Shown piece after piece: positions 9,312 to 19,084 of a stretch of 64,000 nt of DNA. The notes beneath the pieces were generated by a model that did no database searches, was not told the origin of the DNA, and saw nothing but the letters and a program-made list of their open reading frames with translations. Origin of the DNA: an uncultured Clostridium sp. (GTDB taxonomy: Bacteria; Bacillota; Clostridia; Clostridiales; Clostridiaceae); NCBI GenBank assembly GCA_900540255.1, contig UQFE01000005.1:1-64000 (forward strand), in the 5' to 3' direction. The translations under genes and the position numbers were made by a program. The first letter of the stretch is position 1. Each line of letters begins with the position of its first letter.

Positions 9312-10277
9312 TTATACTTCATTGTTAAATAATCCAGCACCTTTAATAATATCTTGTTCTATAAATAAACTATTAACTGCATTTTTATAATCTATAGCTT
9401 TTTGAGCTTTTTTAATTTTCTTATAATACTTTTTATTGTTAGTAAATATATGTGACATATATCCCCATAATTCCTTCATTCTATACATTGCATTTTTATC
9501 TTCATTTAATAATATTGTATAATTTTCAAATATTTCATCATGAAACATTTTTATTATTTCTTTATTGGCAAATTCATTATTTTTGATTTCTCCAATTAAA
9601 CCAGGATTAGCTAATATCCCTCTTCCAAGCATAACCTTATTTAATTCTGGAAATTCATTTATTATTTTATTATAACTATTAAGTGTAAAAATATCTCCAT
9701 TATAACATATAGAATGCTTACTTAATTTTAATGCATCTTTAAACACTTCTAAATTTGGAGTATTTCCATAAAAATCTTCTCTTGTCCTTGGATGAATTAT
9801 TAATTCTTCAAGTGGATATTTATTATAAATTTCTATTAATTTATAAAATTCATCAGCTCGTTCTTTTCCTAATCTTGTTTTTATTGATATTTTCATATTA
9901 TCAATCTTATATATTTCATCTAAAAACTTATCTAATTCTTCTGGATATGCTAAAAATCCAGACCCTCTCTTTTTTGAAACAACAGTTCCTGCTGGGCATC
10001 CTAAATTTAAATTTATTTCTTCATAACCTAATTGCTTAAGCTTATTTGCAGTAAGAATAAACCCCTCTGCATCATTAGTTAATATTTGTGGAACTATATT
10101 TAACCCTTTATTATTTTGCGGTAAAAGATCTTTTAATTCTTTAGTTTTTAAACTTACACTTTGATTTGGAACTATAAATGGTGTAAAGTATTTATCTATA
10201 TTATGAAAATATTTTTCATATGAATTTCTATATATATGGCCTGTTATACCCTCCATTGGTGCTAAATAAAATTTCAT
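9312..10277 (-). CDS. tRNA-dihydrouridine synthase family protein
   Basis: FMN-dependent TIM-barrel enzyme reducing specific uridines of tRNA D-loops. The start MKFYLAPMEGITG is the typical first strand. NLNLGCPAGTVVSKKRGSG at about 97-115 carries the catalytic Cys, followed by SIKTRLG and LIIHPRTR (FMN and substrate contacts) and MLGRGILANPG (phosphate binding). 321 residues is normal for the family. The C-terminal helical part is shorter and Lys-rich. Which uridine it modifies cannot be told. It is transcribed alone and ends 120 bp before the SEC-C gene. Confidence 0.93.
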   Translation of the reverse strand: MKFYLAPMEGITGHIYRNSYEKYFHNIDKYFTPFIVPNQSVSLKTKELKDLLPQNNKGLNIVPQILTNDAEGFILTANKLKQLGYEEINLNLGCPAGTVVSKKRGSGFLAYPEELDKFLDEIYKIDNMKISIKTRLGKERADEFYKLIEIYNKYPLEELIIHPRTREDFYGNTPNLEVFKDALKLSKHSICYNGDIFTLNSYNKIINEFPELNKVMLGRGILANPGLIGEIKNNEFANKEIIKMFHDEIFENYTILLNEDKNAMYRMKELWGYMSHIFTNNKKYYKKIKKAQKAIDYKNAVNSLFIEQDIIKGAGLFNNEV

Positions 10278-10471
10278 TTAATTACTCCTTGTTTGTAAAT
10301 ATTCTAAAGTTATTATATCAGCCAAAACTTTTATAATCTATAAATATATTAAACAATCAAAAACATCTTCCTTTTATTTACTTGTAAAAGCTTTATAAGT
10401 TATGTTAAAATAAATCGAAATAATATTTGATTATCAAATAATTTGTTTGCAAATTAAAAGGAGAATTAAAA

Positions 10472-11425
10472 ATGAAGAAAAAGAAAATTATTAGCATATC
10501 CTTAAGCATCATTTTATTATTTATTATAATATCATTAGGATTTATAGGAAATTATTTTTATAATTTATCTTTAAACCCTAACACTCCTAAGGACATTGTC
10601 TTTGGTACTCCAGAAGAAGCTTCCCAAACAAGTGGACAAGTATTAGATGAAGATATTGAATGGTTATTAACAAGTTCTAATTATGAAGATGAATATATAA
10701 ACTCATTTGATAATTTAAAATTGCATGCATATAAAATATTAAATCCTCAACCAACAAATAAATGGGTAATTTCAGTTCATGGTTATACAAGCGAAGGTCG
10801 TAAAATGAGCTCTTACTCCAAAAAATATTATGATATGGGATATAATATTTTAATACCAGATTTAAGATCTCATGGTTTAAGTGAAGGTAATTATATTGGT
10901 ATGGGTTGGGATGATAGATTAGATATAATAAAGTGGATAAATATAATATTAAATGATTATCCTGATGCTGAAATAGTATTACATGGTGTTTCAATGGGAG
11001 CTTCTACAGTATTAATGGTATCTGGTGAAGAAATTCCTTCTAACGTAAAAGCAATTGTTGCTGACTGTGGTTATACTTCTGTTTGGGATGAATTTTCCTA
11101 TCAATTAGATAATTTATTTTCATTACCACCATTTCCAATAATGAATGTTTCATCTTTAGTTGCAAAAATAAAAGCTGGATATTTTTTAGGTGATGCTTCA
11201 GCAATAAAGCAAGTTAAAAACTCTAAAACTCCAATTTTATTTATTCATGGTGATGAAGATGATTTTGTTCCTTATTATATGATGGATGAACTTTATGATG
11301 CTACAAGTTCTGAAAAAGAAAAATTAACAATAAAAAATGCTGGACATGCTAAAGCTTCAGAAATTGATCCAGAAACTTATTGGACAACAGTTTCTAACTT
11401 TATAAATAAATATATAAATCAATAA
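10472..11425 (+). CDS. alpha/beta hydrolase, membrane-anchored
   Basis: 317 residues. A basic N-terminus and one hydrophobic segment (about 6-30) anchor or export it. The hydrolase core shows the oxyanion region VHGYTSEG, the nucleophile elbow GVSMGAS (Ser near 178), the acid in HGDEDDFVP and the base in NAGHAKA. The fold is that of COG1073 serine hydrolases, which include cell-surface esterases or peptidases. Substrate unknown. It has a good AGGAG ribosome site and its own terminator; divergent from the Dus gene. Confidence 0.92.
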   Translation: MKKKKIISISLSIILLFIIISLGFIGNYFYNLSLNPNTPKDIVFGTPEEASQTSGQVLDEDIEWLLTSSNYEDEYINSFDNLKLHAYKILNPQPTNKWVISVHGYTSEGRKMSSYSKKYYDMGYNILIPDLRSHGLSEGNYIGMGWDDRLDIIKWINIILNDYPDAEIVLHGVSMGASTVLMVSGEEIPSNVKAIVADCGYTSVWDEFSYQLDNLFSLPPFPIMNVSSLVAKIKAGYFLGDASAIKQVKNSKTPILFIHGDEDDFVPYYMMDELYDATSSEKEKLTIKNAGHAKASEIDPETYWTTVSNFINKYINQ

Positions 11426-11445
11426 CTATAAACTTTAAAATAAAT

Positions 11446-11507
11446 AAAAAGGGTGATGTATTCAGAATAAATTTATTAATTCAATCTGATACATCCCCTT
11501 TTTATTT
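11446..11507 (+). terminator. terminator after alpha/beta hydrolase
   Basis: AAAAGGGTGATGTATTCAG pairs with CTGATACATCCCCTTTTT around a 20-nt loop and runs into T-rich sequence. Confidence 0.85.
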
Positions 11508-11594
11508 ACTTAATAATAACATTACTTGCTGCATCCTTGCTTAAACAAGTTATTTTTTAAGTTATTTTCATTCTGCTTCTTCTCTTTCCAAAAT

Positions 11595-11970
11595 TTATTT
11601 CCTTTCAATATTAATCATTAAATACTCACACTTTTTTTCTGTTATTAATAGATGATAAAATTTTAAATATATCTTTTATTTGTTTTAAAGTTGTATTTTC
11701 ATAAACAATATCTCCACCTAGTATTACTATATCAACATTTCTTTGAGATATGTTATCACAATATTTTTGTAATTCATTATTACTCATTGTAGTTCCAAAA
11801 TGTAAATCCGATATAAAATTAACTTTATATCCTTCATTTCTAATATTTTTATCAGTATATATATTATATTCTTTTTCAATTACATTTTTAGCATTTATAC
11901 ATCCATAAGTAATAAAAATTCCTGTTAATATTATAGGAATTATACCACTATTATATATTTCAGTTACCAT
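11595..11970 (-). pseudogene. metallophosphoesterase, internally deleted remnant
   Basis: From the ATG at 11970 (behind AAAGGAGG) the frame encodes a membrane segment and the start of a calcineurin-like phosphoesterase: VNFISDLHFGT (D-x-H metal motif) and ILGGDIVYE (GGD motif). The frame then stops at 11626, right where the GNHD motif should follow. In the next frame, KKCEYLMINIERK up to the stop at 11595 looks like the normal C-terminal strand of this family (usual form EYVVINI). So about 140 central residues seem deleted with a frameshift at the join. A functional product is very unlikely. Confidence 0.75.
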
Positions 11971-12265
11971 ATTATTTCCTCCTTTAGTAAACTTCACTAT
12001 AATCCAATAAATTAAATCAATACACCATGCAAATATTACAAAGTGAAAACTAATTATTTCTGCTTTAATTATATTAATAATAAGCTTATTTTATATAAAA
12101 ATAAAGCATTTTTGTATTTTTTTACAAATACTATATTTTATTTATAATTTAATATTATTATTAATTTTAAATTTTCTTAACTTGCAGAGAAATTCAATGA
12201 ATATTATACTTGTAATGGTAACATATTCTGTAATATATACTATAAATAGATTGAGAGGACCTTAT
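11971..12265. other. divergent intergenic region
   Basis: About 290 bp of AT-rich sequence between the phosphoesterase remnant and the DUF4317 gene. It should hold the promoters of both. I see no hairpin, repeat or RNA gene in it. Confidence 0.5.
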
Positions 12266-13585
12266 ATGATAAAAAAAGATATATTAGAACTAAAAAAACG
12301 TTTTAAAAAGGACCATTGTACATTTACAAAAATGTGTGGTTGTTATGTTAATGGTGAAAAAAATATTTTATTAAAGTTTAGAGAAACATTTTTAAACTTA
12401 GAAGAAGATGACTATTTTAAATATTTAGAAATTGCAAAAAAAGTTCTCTCTGGAACTATTGAAAATAATATTTTAGAACTTAATTTTGAACTTAATGAAG
12501 AACATGTAAATGAAAAGCAATTAGAGTTTATGAAATTGAAAAATAGTCAATTAAAAGATGATTTATTGCTTGATGATTTTTATAATTCAATTATAAATAA
12601 TTATGATTATGAAGGTAACTTTTTAATTCTTATTTTCCATGATGCTTATGATATAATAACAAAAACTAAAGATAATACTAAATTAGATGAGTCAGAAGAA
12701 GTATATGAATACATTCTTTGTGCAATATGTCCAGTTGAATTATCAAAAGCTGGATTAAGATATTTTGAAGAAGAAAATTCAATAAAATCTCGTACTAGAG
12801 ATTGGGTTGTAGAAGCACCTAGCAATGGTTTCGTATTCCCAGCCTTTATTAATCGTACTACTGATGTAAATTCAATTATGTATTATACAAAAAATGCTAA
12901 AGATACACATCCTGAATTAATGGAAAATGTTTTAGGTTGTCCTTCAAAGCAAACTAATACAGAAAAAAAAGAAACATTTAATGATATTCTTCGTGATGCT
13001 CTTGGACCTGATGAAAAGAAATCAGATCATTTTTTCATGGAAATTCAAGAAAGTCTTAACAATAAAATTGAAGAACATAATATTATTCATGAAGATAGTG
13101 AAACTCCAATATTTTTAACTGATGAAGTTATTCAAGATATTTTAAATGAAAGTGGAGTTCCAGATGAAATTACTACAAAAATAGAAAAATCTTATGCTGA
13201 AAGTTTTGGAGATACTCCTCCTGTTGCTGATATATTAATAGATAATAAAGCATTAGCTGCAAAAGCTCAAAAGAAAAAAGAAGAAATGCTTGAAAAACAA
13301 GTTAGAATACTTGAAAATAAGCTAGAAAGAGTTACTCAAGATAATTCATTAAATACAGAAGCTGCTGTAGAAATAGATTCTAATAATTTAATTGAAGAAA
13401 ATGAAAATAATACTTTTAATAATAATTTATCTGAAGTTGACAATAATTATGATATTGTACTTCAAGTAAAACCTGAAAAAGTATCTAAAATTAAATCTGA
13501 AATAATCAATGGTCAAAAGTGTATTATTATACCAGTTGATGAAGATGAACATACTAATGTAAATGGTGTTGAAAACTTAATTTAA
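12266..13585 (+). CDS. DUF4317 domain-containing protein
   Basis: Cytoplasmic protein of 439 residues from the ATG at 12266, which has GAGAGGA ahead of it; the open frame extends upstream to 12182 but without a ribosome site. MIKKDILELKKRFKKD at the start and the motif CTFTKMCGCYVNGEK are typical of DUF4317, a family found almost only in Firmicutes. Two Cys in MCGCY and a Cys in ILCAICPVE are conserved-looking. The last third is an acidic coiled-coil-like region (KKKEEMLEKQVRILENKLERV) with an Asn-rich linker. No function is established for the family. Confidence 0.85.
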   Translation: MIKKDILELKKRFKKDHCTFTKMCGCYVNGEKNILLKFRETFLNLEEDDYFKYLEIAKKVLSGTIENNILELNFELNEEHVNEKQLEFMKLKNSQLKDDLLLDDFYNSIINNYDYEGNFLILIFHDAYDIITKTKDNTKLDESEEVYEYILCAICPVELSKAGLRYFEEENSIKSRTRDWVVEAPSNGFVFPAFINRTTDVNSIMYYTKNAKDTHPELMENVLGCPSKQTNTEKKETFNDILRDALGPDEKKSDHFFMEIQESLNNKIEEHNIIHEDSETPIFLTDEVIQDILNESGVPDEITTKIEKSYAESFGDTPPVADILIDNKALAAKAQKKKEEMLEKQVRILENKLERVTQDNSLNTEAAVEIDSNNLIEENENNTFNNNLSEVDNNYDIVLQVKPEKVSKIKSEIINGQKCIIIPVDEDEHTNVNGVENLI

Positions 13586-13685
13586 ACTAAAATTATAACT
13601 TCCTTTCATTTTTCTTCCTTCAAGTAATTAAATATATTTTTTATACTTTTGGAAATACTATATAAATCATCATTATTAAAACTAA

Positions 13686-13937
13686 AAGTTTATTATTTTT
13701 ACAGTTATTGCTTTTTTATTTGCAATAGGTGCTATTAACGGAACACTGTTTTCACTATTATTAGGAATTAAGTCCATTTGGATTTGTAGCATTATATTAT
13801 GTTTACAATCATTTTGGATATACTTTTATGAAAAAAATACTTTAACAAAAAATAGTGACAAATTTATGAGTGCTCATAAATTTGTCACTTATATTATTTT
13901 ATTTAATATCTTAAAAGTAAATATAATTTTAATTTAA
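13686..13937 (+). pseudogene. small membrane-protein remnant, no start codon
   Basis: An 83-codon open frame with no ATG, GTG or TTG in a usable place and no ribosome site. It encodes two hydrophobic stretches (VIAFLFAIGAINGTLFSLLLG and WICSIILCLQSFWIYF), as in a real membrane protein. A different frame just upstream (KTKSLLFL) could supply the lost N-terminus if one frameshift were undone. Its end runs through a perfect terminator-like hairpin. I do not recognise the family. It could also be chance coding-like sequence. Confidence 0.35.
13854..13889. terminator. bidirectional terminator
   Basis: Perfect 17-bp inverted repeat, AGTGACAAATTTATGAG then TG then its complement. T-rich tracts flank both exits (TATTATTTTATTT on plus, ATTTTTTGTT on minus). 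It lies between convergent DUF4317 and the sensor kinase genes and can serve both. Confidence 0.85.
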
Positions 13938-13971
13938 GTACTTTTCTAAATAAAATAAACCTTTAATCTTC

Positions 13972-16900
13972 TTAACTTACAGGTAATACTATTGTAAACT
14001 TACTTCCCTTTTCTAATTCACTTTCTAATTTAATATCTCCATTGTGTAATTCAACTATATGCTTAACTAAAGTTAAACCTATTCCACTACTACTTACCTT
14101 AGTAGAATTAAAACCACTTCCTTGTTCAAATCTATTAAAAATAAACTCCTGATCATCTTTAGAAATACCAACTCCATTATCCTCTACAGAAATGCTTACA
14201 GTATCATCATTTTCTTTAATTAAAACCTTAATTTCTCCATTTTCATCTGTAAATTTAACTGCATTTCCAATAAGATTTACTATACATCTTTCTATTTCTT
14301 TAGGATCACAACATATTTCTAACTCTTCAATTTCAGGATCTATAATAAGTTCTATTCCTTTTTCCCCAACATAATCCTTCATATTTAATGCTGTTTCTTC
14401 AACTAAATATACTATATCAATATTTTCTTCTTTATTTATTTTATAAGCACCTGACTCTATTTTAGAACTATCTATAATGTCATTTATTATATTTAACAAA
14501 CTATTAGAACTCTTTTTTATTACATCCATATAATGTTTGTTTTTTTCTTCTGACGCTTTATCATTTTTATCTAAATAGCTTAATAATTGAAGTACTGATA
14601 AAATAACATTTAGTGGTGTCCTTAACTCATGAGATAAATTAACAAAATAATCATTTTTAAATTTTTCATTTTTAATATTTTGTTCATATAATTTTTTATT
14701 TTCTTCCATTTTATTATTAATTTCTTTTGTTTGCTTATGAACTAATACTTTAAAAAATTTCATTCTATATATAAAGTATAAAATTATTATTACAACTACA
14801 ACCATATAAAGAAAATATGCCATTTTTATTTTCCAAAAAGCACCTTCTACCTTAAAGCTTATACTTGTTTCCTCTGTTAAACTTCCATCTCCCTTTACTG
14901 CTTTAACTTTAAAATTATATTTTCCTGGTTTTAGTCCAGAATAAAGTACATATCCATCACTATTACCTTGATTCCACTTACTATTTAAGCCTTCTAATTT
15001 ATATAAATATGTTATATCTCCAATTCTTGAATAATCGGGAAGAAAATATTCAAATGCTATATTATTATTACTCTTAAGAGTAATTTTCTCTTCATCATTT
15101 ACACTTTTATTTGAATCAATCCAATATCCACCTATTTTTACCTTTTCATCACAACTTTTAATTTCTTTTATTTCACTTGGATTAAATTCAACTACTCCAT
15201 TAGTTGTTCCAAAAAGTAATATTCCATTTTTGCCTTTATATTTAACCTTATTGTTAAAGTTAGAACTACAAATTCCATCTATCTCCATAAAATTTATAAA
15301 TCTATTTTCATTTACAATAAACTTAATTAACCCATTGCTTGTCCCTAACCATATATTTTTATCATCATCTATATTTATACTTTTTATATAATCACTCATT
15401 AAGCCATCTTTTTCTAAATAACTTGTAAAACTTTCATTTTCAATATTAAATTTATTTAAGCCAACTTCAGTGCCTATCCATATATTCCCTTCCCCATCAC
15501 TTTCAATACACTTTATTCCATTATAGCCTAATAAATCATGACTTAATAAATAATTTTTAATTACACCTTCACTTTTATGAAATTTTATTAATCCAACATT
15601 CCTTCCCCCAGCTATCCAAATAATGTCTTCATCATTTTCATCTTGACACATATCTATAAGCTGAAAATCATTTATTCCATTTTCACTAAAATTATAATTA
15701 TAATTTATTATTTCATCACTTTGATTATCTTTTCTATAAATCCCATTATAAGTTGAGAGCCAAATACTTTTCTCATCCTTTAAAACATCTATATCCTTTT
15801 CAAAAAATATATTATTTTTTTTATATTCAGTAACCCTAAATACCTCTTCTGTTTCTTTATCAATTGTATTTATACCTTTATTAGTTATTACTATATATTT
15901 ATTAATGCCTTCTTGAATATCTTTTATTGTATTACTAAATAGTGAATTTTCCTCTCCTTCTCCTTTAGTAAATCTTATTATCTTATTTTCTCTTAATTTA
16001 TATAAAATTACACCACTATGTTGAGTACCTATCCATAAATCATCATCTTCATCTTTAAAAATACTTGTTATATTATAATCATAAATTCCATTTTCACTTA
16101 AAATTGTATTTATTTCACTTCTAAATTGTTGACTAGGATTCAATATACTAATTCCACTATCTGTTCCAATCCATAATACTCCATTACCATCCTCATATAA
16201 GCAAGTAATAAAATCACTTAATATATAATTAGATAAATTTTTATTAGATTTATAAATTTTAGTACTATTATCATTTTGATTATATTCTATAAGCCCATTA
16301 AATCCGCCAAACCATATTTTATCATTGCTACTACATAAAACTTTATTTATTTCATTGTATTCAACATCATCAATATCAATTTGATATTTATAAAACTTAT
16401 CCTCTCCAACTATAACCTTATATATACTATCTTTACCTACATTCCATATGTTTCCCTCATTATCCTTATCCATTTGATATATATATTTAAGATTACTTTC
16501 ATTTTTTTCATTAAATATTTCATATGTATTTAATTTTATTGCTACTGTTCCTTCTATTGTAGATACCCATAAATATCCTAAATCATCTTCTTCAATATCA
16601 GTTATATAATTATTATTTATACTTTTATTTGTATCATTAGCATAATAATTTATAAATTTATTACTTTCCTCATCATATCTATTAAGTCCATTGCTAGTTC
16701 CAACCCACATTACATTGTTACTATCCTTGTATATATCTGTAATTACTGAATGTGATAAATTAAATTCTTTTTCATCTATTCTTTTTATTTTATTTTCGTT
16801 TACATTAATTATACTTAATCCACCATTACTTCCTATCCATATGTCTCCGTTAGGGCTTTCAATTATTTTTGTAATATATGGTGATGAAATAGTATTTTTA

Positions 16901-17184
16901 TTATCACTTTCATAATTATATTGTATTATTATATTTCCGTTGTACTGATTTAACCCATCTTCTGTTCCTATCCATATATATCCTCTAGAATCTTGATATA
17001 TATCTGTTATATTATTATTGCTTAAACCATCATCCATTGTTAAATTATAAAAATTAGCTTTATCTTTTTCAGCAATAGACTTATTATAATATTCTTCTTT
17101 TGTTGCATAAACTAGCGTTTCATTAACAAATAATACTATAACTACCATTATGTATATAATAATTTTTTTAATTTTTGCCCCCAA
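13972..17184 (-). CDS. two-component-propeller sensor histidine kinase
   Basis: Membrane sensor of 1070 residues. A signal-anchor at about 6-26 is followed by roughly 650 residues of two-component propeller repeats (unit pattern IYxDSxGxIWIGTxxGL, well over ten copies), a Y_Y_Y domain (KLEGLNSKWNQG), a transmembrane segment near 785-805, then HisKA with the H-box NLSHELRTPLN and an HATPase with N-box, DNGVGI and GIGLTLV. This is the front half of the Bacteroides hybrid two-component layout, but receiver and HTH domains are absent and no response regulator is adjacent. The start is TTG, behind GGGGAG at 9 nt. The ligand may be a sugar or polysaccharide fragment, by analogy only. Confidence 0.93.
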   Translation of the reverse strand: MGAKIKKIIIYIMVVIVLFVNETLVYATKEEYYNKSIAEKDKANFYNLTMDDGLSNNNITDIYQDSRGYIWIGTEDGLNQYNGNIIIQYNYESDNKNTISSPYITKIIESPNGDIWIGSNGGLSIINVNENKIKRIDEKEFNLSHSVITDIYKDSNNVMWVGTSNGLNRYDEESNKFINYYANDTNKSINNNYITDIEEDDLGYLWVSTIEGTVAIKLNTYEIFNEKNESNLKYIYQMDKDNEGNIWNVGKDSIYKVIVGEDKFYKYQIDIDDVEYNEINKVLCSSNDKIWFGGFNGLIEYNQNDNSTKIYKSNKNLSNYILSDFITCLYEDGNGVLWIGTDSGISILNPSQQFRSEINTILSENGIYDYNITSIFKDEDDDLWIGTQHSGVILYKLRENKIIRFTKGEGEENSLFSNTIKDIQEGINKYIVITNKGINTIDKETEEVFRVTEYKKNNIFFEKDIDVLKDEKSIWLSTYNGIYRKDNQSDEIINYNYNFSENGINDFQLIDMCQDENDEDIIWIAGGRNVGLIKFHKSEGVIKNYLLSHDLLGYNGIKCIESDGEGNIWIGTEVGLNKFNIENESFTSYLEKDGLMSDYIKSINIDDDKNIWLGTSNGLIKFIVNENRFINFMEIDGICSSNFNNKVKYKGKNGILLFGTTNGVVEFNPSEIKEIKSCDEKVKIGGYWIDSNKSVNDEEKITLKSNNNIAFEYFLPDYSRIGDITYLYKLEGLNSKWNQGNSDGYVLYSGLKPGKYNFKVKAVKGDGSLTEETSISFKVEGAFWKIKMAYFLYMVVVVIIILYFIYRMKFFKVLVHKQTKEINNKMEENKKLYEQNIKNEKFKNDYFVNLSHELRTPLNVILSVLQLLSYLDKNDKASEEKNKHYMDVIKKSSNSLLNIINDIIDSSKIESGAYKINKEENIDIVYLVEETALNMKDYVGEKGIELIIDPEIEELEICCDPKEIERCIVNLIGNAVKFTDENGEIKVLIKENDDTVSISVEDNGVGISKDDQEFIFNRFEQGSGFNSTKVSSSGIGLTLVKHIVELHNGDIKLESELEKGSKFTIVLPVS

Positions 17185-17292
17185 TCTTCTCTACTCCCCT
17201 TATCTAAACTAATTTTTAACTTCTTTTAAATTTTACCAAATTGTCCAAAAAAAATCACTATTTTTTCATTTTTTTCATTTTTTTATTAATAA

Positions 17293-17326
17293 TAAAAACC
17301 CTCTGCTTTTTTAACAGGGGGTTTTT
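17293..17326. terminator. terminator hairpin 2 after amidohydrolase
   Basis: AAAAACCCTCTG pairs with CAGGGGGTTTTT. It is the second of two hairpins after the M20 gene on the minus strand, with T-rich exits on both sides. Confidence 0.8.
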
Positions 17327-17337
17327 CAACAAACTGG

Positions 17338-17366
17338 AAAAACAGAGCAAAATATGCTCTGTTTTT
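17338..17366 (-). terminator. terminator hairpin 1 after amidohydrolase
   Basis: AAAACAGAGCA, loop AAATA, TGCTCTGTTTT. It lies directly after the M20 amidohydrolase stop and gives a tandem terminator with the hairpin at 17293. Confidence 0.85.
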
Positions 17367-17381
17367 AGTTTTTTTGTAACT

Positions 17382-18566
17382 TTATTTATTATTTTTTAGC
17401 CATTTAATAGCACTATATGCATGAATTGCAGCTCCTGTTGGAAGTATATCTTCATTAAAAACTACTTTATCACTATGCATTGGCTCTCCAAATAAATTAT
17501 TTTCTTGTTTTGATCCTGCACCTAACATTACATATAAGCTTGGTACATTATATGAATATGCAGCAAAATCCTCTGAGCCCATTCCTGAAGATTTAAAAAG
17601 TACAACTGATTGCTCTCCAACAACTTCCTTCATGTATTCTGTAACTTCATATGCTAAATTATCGTCATTTGCTAATGGTAACACAGAAGATAATTCTATT
17701 AATTCTGCTTCTCCTCTAAACATTTTTGCAGTAGATACAACTATATCATTTATTCTATTAAAAATAAATTCTCCTAATTCTTTATCTAAACTTCTAATAG
17801 TCCCTTCCATAATAACCTCTGATGGAATTATATTTGGTGCATCTCCTCCAGCAAATTTACCTATAGTTACAACTGCTGCTTTATTTGGATCTATTTCTCT
17901 GCTTATTATTTCTTGTAAAGATATATATATGTGAGCAGCTATATTTATAGGATCTACCCCCGTTTCAGGCATTGCTCCATGACAGCCTTTTCCTTTTACA
18001 ACTATTCTAAATCTATTACATCCAGCTATACTAGTCCCTAATCCACATAAAATAACATTTGATGGTGTACCTGAATGCACATGCATTGCCATAGCTGCAT
18101 CAACTTTAGGGTTTTCAAGAACACCTGCTTGTATCATTTTTTTAGATCCTGTAAACCCTTCTTCATCAGGTTGAAATACTAATTTTACAGTACCTTCAAT
18201 TTGTTCTTTATTTTGCATTAAAAGCTTAGCTGCTCCTAATAACATTGCAGTATGCATATCATGACCACATGAATGCATACATCCATTTTCTGCTTTAAAA
18301 TCACACTCATTATTTTCCTTCATTGGAAGAGCATCCATATCAGCTCTTAATAAAAATGTTTTTCCTGATTTATTTCCTTCAAGTGTAGCTACTATACCAC
18401 TTTCACATATTTCCTTAGGCTCGTACCCCATTTTTTTTAATTGTTCTATTACATATGCCTTTGTTTTTGGTAATTCAGCCCCAACTTCAGGATTTTTATG
18501 AATAGTTCTTCTATAGTTTATAATTTCATCTTTAATTAAATTAGCTTGTTTTAAAAATTCATTCAT
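17382..18566 (-). CDS. M20 family amidohydrolase
   Basis: Cytoplasmic metallohydrolase of 394 residues that releases amino acids from N-acyl, peptide or auxin-type conjugates. Metal-site motifs are in the family order: LRADMDALP, CGHDMHTAMLLGAA (Cys and His ligands), DEEGFTGSKKMI and the late MHSDKVVFNEDILPTG with the last His ligand. A lid-dimerisation domain lies between about 180 and 295. It belongs to the HipO/AbgB-like group; the exact substrate is not predictable. It is monocistronic behind AAGGGATGA and ends in a tandem terminator. Confidence 0.93.
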   Translation of the reverse strand: MNEFLKQANLIKDEIINYRRTIHKNPEVGAELPKTKAYVIEQLKKMGYEPKEICESGIVATLEGNKSGKTFLLRADMDALPMKENNECDFKAENGCMHSCGHDMHTAMLLGAAKLLMQNKEQIEGTVKLVFQPDEEGFTGSKKMIQAGVLENPKVDAAMAMHVHSGTPSNVILCGLGTSIAGCNRFRIVVKGKGCHGAMPETGVDPINIAAHIYISLQEIISREIDPNKAAVVTIGKFAGGDAPNIIPSEVIMEGTIRSLDKELGEFIFNRINDIVVSTAKMFRGEAELIELSSVLPLANDDNLAYEVTEYMKEVVGEQSVVLFKSSGMGSEDFAAYSYNVPSLYVMLGAGSKQENNLFGEPMHSDKVVFNEDILPTGAAIHAYSAIKWLKNNK

Positions 18567-18768
18567 TATTTTACTTCATCCCTTCTTTTGTTTACATACT
18601 ACATTTTTCATTCTTCTAAATTTATTTTATAAATAATATTATATACCAATAATAATTATATTTAAATCCCTTTTTTAATTCTTTATGTTTACACATTTTT
18701 TATTTTAAACAATATTATATCTTTTTAATATTATATAATATATAATCCAATGATAGGAGATGAGATAC

Positions 18769-19083
18769 ATGTCAATAGATTGTCCTAATTCAAATCATTT
18801 TTGCTGTAATAACAATAATGAGTTTGAAAACCTTTCATTACTCTTTAATAACCCATTTTTTTATACCCTAGCTATAGTATTATTATTTGGTGGTGGTGGA
18901 TTTAGTCCTAGTAGCTTTTGGGGAAGTTATGGAAATATATTTCGTTGTAGTGCATTTAATAATGGCTGGTGCAATGATACCAATCTTAATAATACAAGCT
19001 TTAATACACTTAACACTCCATTTAATAATAACTTTTTTAATACTACTAATAATTCAGGACTTCTTACTGACAATTTCAACTAA
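18769..19083 (+). CDS. small Asn-rich hydrophobic protein, unrecognised
   Basis: 104 residues from the ATG at 18769, well spaced from AGGAGATGAG; the ATG at 18760 overlaps that ribosome site. It has a Cys-containing polar N-terminus, one membrane-like segment (FFYTLAIVLLFGGGG near residues 30-44), an aromatic Gly/Ser stretch and a low-complexity Asn/Thr/Phe tail. Short Gly-ended hydrophobic proteins like this are often made in spore formers during sporulation (compare YjcZ-like peptides), but I do not recognise the family. A proper ribosome site supports it being real. Confidence 0.65.
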   Translation: MSIDCPNSNHFCCNNNNEFENLSLLFNNPFFYTLAIVLLFGGGGFSPSSFWGSYGNIFRCSAFNNGWCNDTNLNNTSFNTLNTPFNNNFFNTTNNSGLLTDNFN

Positions 19084-19084
19084 C

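Noticed and set aside
12182..12265. Longer start for the DUF4317 protein
   Set aside because: The extension has no ribosome site and the family begins at MIKKDIL, which is preceded by GAGAGGA.
13972..17184. Hybrid two-component regulator with receiver and AraC domain
   Set aside because: The frame ends right after the HATPase domain; no receiver or HTH sequence follows in any frame.
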